Assembly (NCBI GenBank): GCA_019448385.1
Contig: JAGTXO010000042.1
Span: forward strand, 124,001-188,000
Length of the DNA stretch: 64,000 nucleotides
Direction: 5' to 3'
Source: Diacronema lutheri
Lineage: Eukaryota; Haptophyta; Pavlovophyceae; Pavlovales; Pavlovaceae
Below the pieces are notes generated by a model. The model saw only the letters and a program-made list of their open reading frames with translations, had not been told where the DNA came from and did not search any database. Both the position numbers and the translations under genes were made by a program. Positions 57,808 through 64,000 of the stretch are shown here, piece after piece (position 1 is the stretch's first letter; the number at the start of each line of letters is the position of its first letter).

Positions 57808-60635
57808 TCACCTGATGCCCTCATCCAAGGCCTCCACTGGCGATCGCCTGCCGGTGCTCGCGCTGGGCGCGCTCACAGAGGACGAGACCTCTTGCGGCAA
57901 CGTTGCCGTCGGTTGTTCGGATGCGGCGACGGTGAAGTGCTCCCGTCCGTCCTCGAGCGACTCCAGCGACGATCGCCTGCGGCTGCTCGTGCTGAGCGCG
58001 CTCGCAGAGGACGACGCTCTGCTCAGCCACCTTGCCGGGGCGGCGATGGAGCGCTGCGAAATGTCCTCGAGCGACTCCAGCGACGATCGCCTGCGTTCGC
58101 TCGCGCTGAGCGCGCTCACGGACACCTTGCGCGGCGACGTTCCCACCGGACGGTCGCTGCGTCGAGCGACGTTGGGCGAATGCTCCCTGGCGACGCCGGA
58201 AATGTAATGGATCTGCCAGCTCATCGCGCCAAGCGCCGCGATAATCGCAGCTCGCACCAGTTCGTTGAACTCATTAAAGGCGAGCTGCGAGCGCGCCGAG
58301 CTGACGTCGAGCGCACCGGCCGAGCCCGGCGACGCGGCGGCGCCAAACGAGTTCTCGATCAAGTTGAAGATCATCGCCTTGTCCGCGGCGACGGTCGCCT
58401 CCGCCCTGCGCGCGTCAAAGGCCGTGAGGATCCGCTCGACCTGCCTCCGATCGGTCTGCAGCGCTTTGATGAACTTGAGGCGCTCGCTCCTTGCCATCGT
58501 GAGCATCAGCTCTGCGCCCAACGGGAGCGCGCAGTGCACGACCTCAAAAAGGCACCACACGCGCGTCAGGCAGACGGGTGCGTCCCACGGGTCAAGCACC
58601 ATCACGACACGTCGCACCTTGCGCTCGATCGCGCCAATCAGATGGACGTCCGCTTCCACGTTCTGCTGCCTGATCGACACGGCTGTTGCGACGGCGAGCG
58701 CGCGGTGGGCGCACGGCGGCGCGTGCCGGCGCGCGTGAGCACGCGGTACGAGCGGCGTGCGGCGCGCGACGGCGGGCGGGCAGGGGCCCATCTCGCACCG
58801 TCGAGCCACAAGAAGGTGGGCTGGTGCTGCTCAAAACCCTGCTCGAGGAACAACTCCAGCGCGTCGATGAGCTTGTTGAAGCTGCACGACTGCGCGTGTG
58901 AGACGAAGAGCGTCGCCATGCCGACTGCGGGCATGCCGTCGCTCGCGACGCTGTGCACGTGCCGCTCGCACACGGAGCAGCCCGAAAACGCCGGGTCGCT
59001 TCGGAGCAGCTCGCTGACGCGCAGCGTCGGCTCGTCGCCCTCGAGGCGCAGGAGTTCAAATAGGTCGCGCAGGAATGTGAGGCTGACGCCGAGCAGCAGG
59101 TGCTGCGGAAGTGGGCGACCGTCGTCGTCGCGCGCGTTGATCGACTCCACGGCGGGGAGCGGCGCGATCACCCGCGGTGGGCACGCCCATTGGCGGAGCC
59201 AGGAGACGCACGGCAGCCAGAACGTGATGAGGTACGCGTCGTGCACGCGGTTGAGCGGTCCACGCACCTCCTGCACGCCCGCCGCCTGGAAGCAGTCGAC
59301 GTGCTGGAAGCTCTTTGCTATGAAGAGCACGTACATGGCAGTTTGATACCAGGTCCGGCGCCAAGGCCCAACGATCGCCCACATGTAGAACGAGCCGACG
59401 GCCATCGTCACGAGCTCGAAGCCGATCGAGCGCGCCATGTAGCCCGTGATGCGCTGCATCACGATCGGCGGTGTTCGCGCCTTTCGCAGCACCTGCCGAA
59501 TGCGGACCGTTACGACGATGCTTACCAAGAGCGCGACAGCCGGGAAGCACGACGTGATTAGGAAGATCTTGTAGATCATGAAGTCGTTGAAGAAGAGCGG
59601 TGGCACGGTAAAGCTGATCGTTTCGAGCGCGGCCGGGCCGAGGAGCGCCGCGACGGCAAATGCCGCAACCGCCCACCTGTAACGCGACTGCGTGATCCGA
59701 AACGATGCGAGCCCGGACGTCGCGGCGCCGTCCGCGTAGTAGGCGAGGAAGACGACGGCGCTGACGGAGGTGAGCGCTTGCGTGTGCGATGTGAAGAGGA
59801 TCACGTTGATACGCAGCGGCAAGACGCGCGCGCGGTAGAAGGGCTCGATGGCCGTCCACGCGAACCGGAGCGAGTTTGTGAGCAGCTCGACCGCGATCAG
59901 CACCTGCGGCAGGCTGCTCGCGCGCAGCCCGCCCTCCGACTGAACGAAAGCGTGCAGCTTGCCAATGCATAGCTCGATGACGAGCCACGCTTGCACCGCG
60001 CACACCACGCGGCAAAAGGTGAAGTGCCACGAGTCGAAGGCCGTCGTATGCTCATTGACGTCCGGCGTCACGTCGACCACGATCGCACGGCCGGCGCGGA
60101 GCGCGCGGAGCAAGGGCACCATCGCGCTCGAAGTGATGTCGACGGCGACGGGCCGCGCGAGCGCGCGCGTGTCACCGCCCATCCATACCTGCCCGTTGTA
60201 CCCGGGCACGGGCTGCCATAGCACGTCGCCCTCGTTGGCCTGAACCCAGCCGACCGCGCCGAGCTCGCCGAGCGCGCGCGCGTGGCTCTCGGGCGTGCAA
60301 AACTGCCACGGCACGTTGATGTGCACGACAATTGCACCACGCAGCGTGCGGTTGCCGAGATAGCGCCCGACGCACGTGCGCGCGGACGTCGCGTCGTAGT
60401 CAAAGTCCACGTACTCGACAAGCTCAAGCCGCGCGCGCACGCGGAAGTCGAGCGGCGAGAAGTGGAAGCGCGGCGACGCGAGCGAGAGACCCACGAGCTC
60501 GGTAGGGCCCTCGATGACGCGTAGCTCCGCCACCGAGACGCCAAACAGCGCGATGGCCAGCAGCGCGCCCGCGGCGCATCCTGGCCGCCCCACCACACGA
60601 GTCGCCAAGGCCATTTTCACCCCCCGTACCCGCAT
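57808..60635 (-). CDS. Signal-peptide/PA-like/multi-TM protein with TIR-like tail
   Basis: Exons 60635-58799 and 58682-57808 give 903 residues (the frame also extends up to an ATG at 60731). A signal peptide (VVGRPGCAAGALLAIALFGV) is followed by about 190 extracellular residues, in which GAIVVHINVPWQFCTPE...ARALGELGAVGWVQ resembles a protease-associated (PA) domain. About seven membrane helices follow (residues ~235-500). The cytosolic part contains LFVSHAQSCSFNKLIDALEL, FLWLDAVSIRQQNVEADV (joined by the splice), VVMVLDPW and TRVWCLFEVVH, a TIR-like order matching the tail of the protein at 19890-21712. The C-terminus has three copies of a SALSxSxRRRSSLESLED-type repeat. It is probably a surface receptor with TIR-like output; the function is unknown. 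Confidence 0.72.
57829..58130. repeat. Degenerate tandem repeat encoding RRRSSLESLED units
   Basis: Three imperfect copies sharing CTCCAGCGACGATCGCCTGC, spaced about 115-125 bp, at the 3' end of the minus-strand PA/TM/TIR-like gene. Each encodes an Arg-Arg-x-Ser basophilic-kinase-like site. Confidence 0.8.
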
Positions 60636-61158
60636 GAAACATATTGGAACGTCATATGTGGCGCTTCCATCATCGCCGACGGTGATCGTGAATGTTGTTG
60701 CGACGCTTAAGCAATTACAACCAAATGGCATAGAAGTCGGGCTCAGCCCCGCCGGTTCGGCCCTTCAAAAAGTACGCAGCCGCCACGGGCGAAGGCCGAC
60801 GGCAAGAGTGGCTCGAGCGCGTCGACGCGCGCGAAAAGACGCAGCTTTATATCTTCGCGTTCACTGGTGGGCTCGGAGTCAGAAGCGGGGAGCGCGCGGC
60901 CCGCTGCGCGGCACCGTCGGCGCCCTGTGCAAGCGCGCGCGCCCATGCAATGCCAATGACAGAAAGTCAGCGCACACGCGGCGTGCGGCTGCGGCGCCGC
61001 AGCGTGTCGCACCCGCTAATGCGGCGCACGGCTGCCGGACGGCACCCGGCGGCCGGGGCGCGCGCGCGCCGCCACAGCGCGCGACCATTGCGCGCGGTCC
61101 TGCGCGCGCTCCGTGTGGGGCGGCGGCGGCGGGATGCGCCGCGCCGTCGGCGCGCAGC
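60636..61158. other. Spacer between two minus-strand genes
   Basis: 523 bp between the zinc-finger gene's stop and the start of the PA/TM/TIR-like gene. The portion near 60640-60740 is AT-richer and may be its promoter/5' UTR. No convincing gene or RNA was seen on either strand. Confidence 0.5.
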
Positions 61159-61944
61159 TTAGTAGCCGCCGGGTGCCGGGCCGCCGTAGCCATCGTCCTT
61201 CTTGTAGCCACCGTCGTCCGGTTTGGGCGACTGGCAGCGGAAGCACGAGTTCTTGCTCGCAAAGACGTTGGCGCCGCAGCCGGGGCACGTCCAGTCGCCC
61301 GGGCGCACGTCGCCGCCGCCGCCGCCGCCACGGCCGCCAAAGCCGCCGCCGGGCGGCGGGCCGCCAAAGCCGCCGCCGCCGTAGCCGCCGCCGCCGTAGC
61401 CGCCGCCGCCGCCACCAGCCGGCTTGGGCGTCTGGCAGCGGAAGCACGAGTTCTTGCTCGAGAAGACGTTGGCCTGGCAGCCGGGGCAGACCCAGTCGCC
61501 CGGGCGCACGTCGCCGCGCGGCGCCGGCCCGCCAAAGCCGCCGCCGCCGCCATAGCCGCCGCCGCCGCCGTAGCCGCCGCCGCCGTAGCCGCCGCCGCCG
61601 CCGTAACCGCCGCCGCCTGGCTTGGGCGCCTGGCAGCGGAAGCATGAGTTCTTGCTCGCAAAGACGTTGGCGCCGCAGCCGGGGCAGTTCCAGTCGCCCG
61701 GGCGCACGTCGCCGCCCCCAACGCCGCCTCCGCCCCCGCCGCCGCGGAACATGCCCTGCTGTGCGTCGCCGCCCATGCCCGGCTTGGGCGTCTGGCAGCG
61801 GAAGCATGAGTTCTTGCTCGCAAAGACGTTGGCGCCGCACGTCGGGCACGACCAGTCACCGGGGCGCACCTCGCCGGCGCCGCCCGCCGGGTACGCAGGC
61901 TGCTGCCCGTCAAACCCGCCCTGCATGTACCCTTCGCCCTCCAT
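61159..61944 (-). CDS. Four RanBP2-type zinc fingers, Gly-rich protein
   Basis: 261 residues, one exon, from the ATG at 61944. Four nearly identical fingers of the pattern GDW-x-CP-x-CG-x-NVF-x-SKNSCFRC lie at about residues 29-52, 81-104, 145-168 and 214-237, each with four Cys. They are separated by Gly/Tyr-rich linkers (GGYGGGG type) like those of FUS/TAF15 or plant organelle-editing RanBP2 proteins. The family binds single-stranded RNA (GGU-type sites), and the NVF-x-SKNSCFRC form with Asn-Ser resembles RNA-binding rather than ubiquitin-binding fingers. Low-complexity linkers could drive condensates. No targeting signal from this start; the frame runs upstream to ATG 62127. Confidence 0.85.
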   Translation of the reverse strand: MEGEGYMQGGFDGQQPAYPAGGAGEVRPGDWSCPTCGANVFASKNSCFRCQTPKPGMGGDAQQGMFRGGGGGGGVGGGDVRPGDWNCPGCGANVFASKNSCFRCQAPKPGGGGYGGGGGYGGGGYGGGGGYGGGGGFGGPAPRGDVRPGDWVCPGCQANVFSSKNSCFRCQTPKPAGGGGGGYGGGGYGGGGFGGPPPGGGFGGRGGGGGGDVRPGDWTCPGCGANVFASKNSCFRCQSPKPDDGGYKKDDGYGGPAPGGY

Positions 61945-62208
61945 CGCCCCGCTCCTCCTCGCTCGCTCCTCCTCGCCTCCGCCCCGCGCGCTGGTCGCCA
62001 ACGCTGAAAAAAGCGACGAGCCCGACGTGCCCGAGAAACCGGACACGCGTCGGCGAGCGAGGAGTAGGAACACAAAAGTCCGGGAGCGACATCGCATTGC
62101 GCAAGCAGCAAAGGCAAAAAGGTTCAAAAGATGGGGAAGAGCCCAAAAGCCCTGTTCTGCAAAAGGGTGCGGTTCTCTTTATAATAATCGAAAAGAGGGC
62201 CGCGCGGG
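61945..62208. promoter_or_regulatory. Divergent promoter with TATA-like box
   Basis: 264 bp between the zinc-finger gene (minus) and the MFSD5-like gene (plus). TTTATAATAATCG at about 62178-62190 is a TATA-like element just 20-30 bp before the MFSD5-like ATG, rare in this GC-rich window. Confidence 0.35.
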
Positions 62209-63755
62209 ATGTTCGACGCGACGCAGGTCGGGGCGTGGGAGGTGTACCTCGGCTGCCCGGCGTGGTCGCTGGTGTTGTTCGCCGTGCTCGCCGCGATCTA
62301 CGTGTCGCTGCTGCTGGTCCAGTCATACGTGCAGCCCGCTTCGCCGCAGCCCGAAACGGATGGAGCGCGGCCAACGCACGGCTCGCGCGGGGGCACCGAG
62401 GCGGAGTTCGCCGTCTTCCAGCGCCGTTGGGCGGTCGTGTACACGACCATCATGCTCGCCGACTGGCTGCAGGGCACGCACATGTATGCCTTGTACGCGT
62501 CGTACAGCCTGAGCAAGGACGACATCGGCAACCTCTTCCTGGCCGGCTTTGGCTCGGGCGCGGTCTTCTCGACCGTGATCGGCCCGTTTGTCGACCGCTG
62601 CGGCCGCAAGGCGGGCTGCATACTCTACTGCGTGCTCGAGGTGCGGGCGCGTGCCAATTGGGTGGGAGCGCGCGGATGAGGGCGCCCTCACGCGGATGAG
62701 CGCGCGCGCGCCCGCACGGTCCAGCTGGACCGTGCGCTGGACCGTGAGCGCGGCCTCCTCCGCGTGAGCGGATGAGGGAGCGCGCTGCGCGGCCGCGCTC
62801 ACGCGGTGCGCGCGCGCGCGCGCGCGCAGATTGTGATCAACATACTCGAGCACTTCTCGTCGATGCGGCTGCTGCTCCTCGGCCGCGTGCTCGGCGGGAT
62901 TTCGACATCGCTGCTCTTCTCGGCTTTTGAGGCCTGGCTCGTCACGGAGCACCGCAAGCGCGGTTTCCCCGAGCGGTGGCTCGAGCGCACTTTTAGTATG
63001 AACGGCGCCCTGAATGGCGTGACTGCGATTGCGGCTGGCCTCATCGCTCAGGCGCTCACGGTCAACCTGGGCATGGGCAGCATTGGCCCGTTCCGCGGCG
63101 CGATCGGCCTGACCTTTCTCGCGCTCGTCCAAATCCTGCCGTGGGACGAGAACCACGGCGACAGGCAGGCGGAGGTGTCGGCGTCTCTCCACCTGGCGCT
63201 CGGCACGATGCGCAAGCAGCCGTCCTTATGGATGCTCGGCGTCGTGCAGTCGCTCTTCGAGGGCGCCATGTACACCTTCGTCTTCAACTGGGTGCGCGAG
63301 CACCTCATCCGCGCGCCTGCCCTTCGCCGCGGGCTCGCGCCGCTCGGCCGGCGCCGGCGCACCGGCGCGCCGCACGCGGCGCGGCGCGTGCAGCGCGCAC
63401 GGCCTCGCGCCGCTGGCCTCTGATCTACGCGCCCTCGCCGTCGCGCCGCCCCGCGCCGCGCCGCGCAGGTGCCCGTCCTCGAGCCGCTCGCGCCCGCGAA
63501 CGCGCGCGCCGCCTTCCCGCACGGCATCGTGTTCGCCTGCTTCATGCTGTGCATCGCGTCCGGCTCCGCACTCTTCGAGCTCGCGGCGAGACGGCTCGAC
63601 GCGCGGCAGACCGTCGCGCTCACGCTTGCCATCGCGACGGCCGCGCTCGCGACGCCCGTGTCTGTCGAGTCTTTTGGCGCGGTCCTCTGCTGCTTTTGCG
63701 TCTTTGAGGCCTGCTGCGGCGCCTTTGGGCCCGGCTGCGCGACGCTGCGCTCCCG
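62209..63755 (+). CDS. MFSD5: MFSD5-like molybdate/anion transporter, 3' partial
   Basis: Major-facilitator protein related to human MFSD5 and algal MOT2 molybdate transporters. Exons 62209-62640, 62830-63291 and 63469-63755 join in frame to 393 residues. Landmarks: VVYTTIMLADWLQGTHMYALY, LFLAGFGSGAVFSTVIGPFVDRCGRK (the MFS loop 2-3 signature), LLLGRVLGGISTSLLFSAFEAWLV, QSLFEGAMYTFVFNW, FPHGIVFACFMLC and CFCVFEACCGAFGP. The third exon ends at a GTACGC donor after LRSR; the conserved YVPEEARST continuation is not in the remaining 245 bp, so the last exon(s) lie beyond the window. Nothing else was recognised in 63756-64000. Confidence 0.85.
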
Positions 63756-64000
63756 GTACGCGCGCGCGCCTGTGCCAGCAGCGGTTGCGCGGGCCAAGAC
63801 ATGGGGCGTGGGCGCGCGCGCGGCGCACGGCGCGTGAGGCATGGCTGGGACGGCTGCCGCATAGCAACGCGCAGCTCGCTTTGGCAATCGCGCTCCGCTG
63901 CGGCACGTGTGCCCCCAGGCCTCCCTCATCCCTCAATCTTCGTCGCTGTGCGCCCCAACGCGCGCGCTCTCGTTCGCCGCCCTGCGCTCACCAGGGTGAT

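Noticed and set aside
1-64000. tRNA, rRNA or snRNA genes
   Set aside because: I looked for T-loop-like GGTTCGA words and cloverleaf arms in the spacers and found nothing convincing; a covariance-model scan would settle it.
1-64000. Bacterial origin suggested by histidine kinases, LtrA and Maf
   Set aside because: Introns, Sm, calcineurin, AP-4 and ARL6 genes are interspersed; these bacterial-type families are also known in algae.

Overview
This is nuclear DNA of a compact, very GC-rich eukaryotic microalga. The evidence is spliceosomal introns in most genes, purely eukaryotic families (calcineurin A, PUF, SmD2, PEX3, AP-4 mu, ARL6, PAN2, BEACH), and an HCF136/Ycf48 gene whose presequence stacks a signal peptide, a transit-like stretch and a twin-arginine lumen signal, as expected for a complex plastid of secondary origin. 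ARL6 suggests flagella. Haptophyte (for example a pavlovophyte or Emiliania relative) is my best inference, not something proved here. Nearly all introns run GTGCGC...GCGCAG and are 80-330 nt long; at least two use a GC donor.

Layout. 1-3.8 kb: two low-complexity proteins of unknown function (the first cut by the window edge). 3.9-8.2 kb: calcineurin A and a SEP/UBX protein. 8.6-12 kb: a PUF RNA-binding protein (minus). 12.7-17.5 kb: a small hypothetical gene, DDX56/Dbp9 helicase (minus) head-to-head with a nucleotide-sugar transporter, and SmD2. 17.6-21.7 kb: a HIT protein (minus) head-to-head with PEX3, then a six-TM protein with a C-terminal TIR-like domain. 21.7-33.5 kb: one 11.7 kb uninterrupted frame for a giant BEACH-WD40 protein (minus). 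33.8-37.6 kb: AP-4 mu, ARL6 (minus) and HCF136. 37.8-40.0 kb: a frame-broken proline-rich adhesin-like gene. 40.0-47.7 kb: two hybrid histidine kinases (minus) whose kinase and receiver halves are almost identical; the first carries a premature stop. Between them sit a Maf/CoA-binding fusion and an ADPRM-like phosphoesterase. 47.9-54.1 kb: PAN2 deadenylase (minus). 54.9-57.6 kb: an LtrA-like membrane protein. 57.8-60.6 kb: a signal-peptide/PA-like/multi-TM protein with a TIR-like tail (minus). 61.2-64 kb: a four-finger RanBP2-type protein (minus) and an MFSD5-like transporter that runs off the window.

There is no operon logic, but some themes recur: RNA metabolism (PUF, DDX56, SmD2, PAN2, zinc fingers), membrane traffic (AP-4, BEACH, ARL6, PEX3) and signalling (calcineurin, hybrid kinases, two membrane-anchored TIR-like proteins). 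Genes are tightly packed: start codons of divergent pairs lie 61-85 bp apart and stops of some convergent pairs 11-13 bp apart. The most novel items are the two membrane TIR-like proteins and the duplicated histidine kinase pair with swapped sensors. Splice sites given below were chosen by eye from reading frame, protein homology and the local intron consensus; no transcript data were available.
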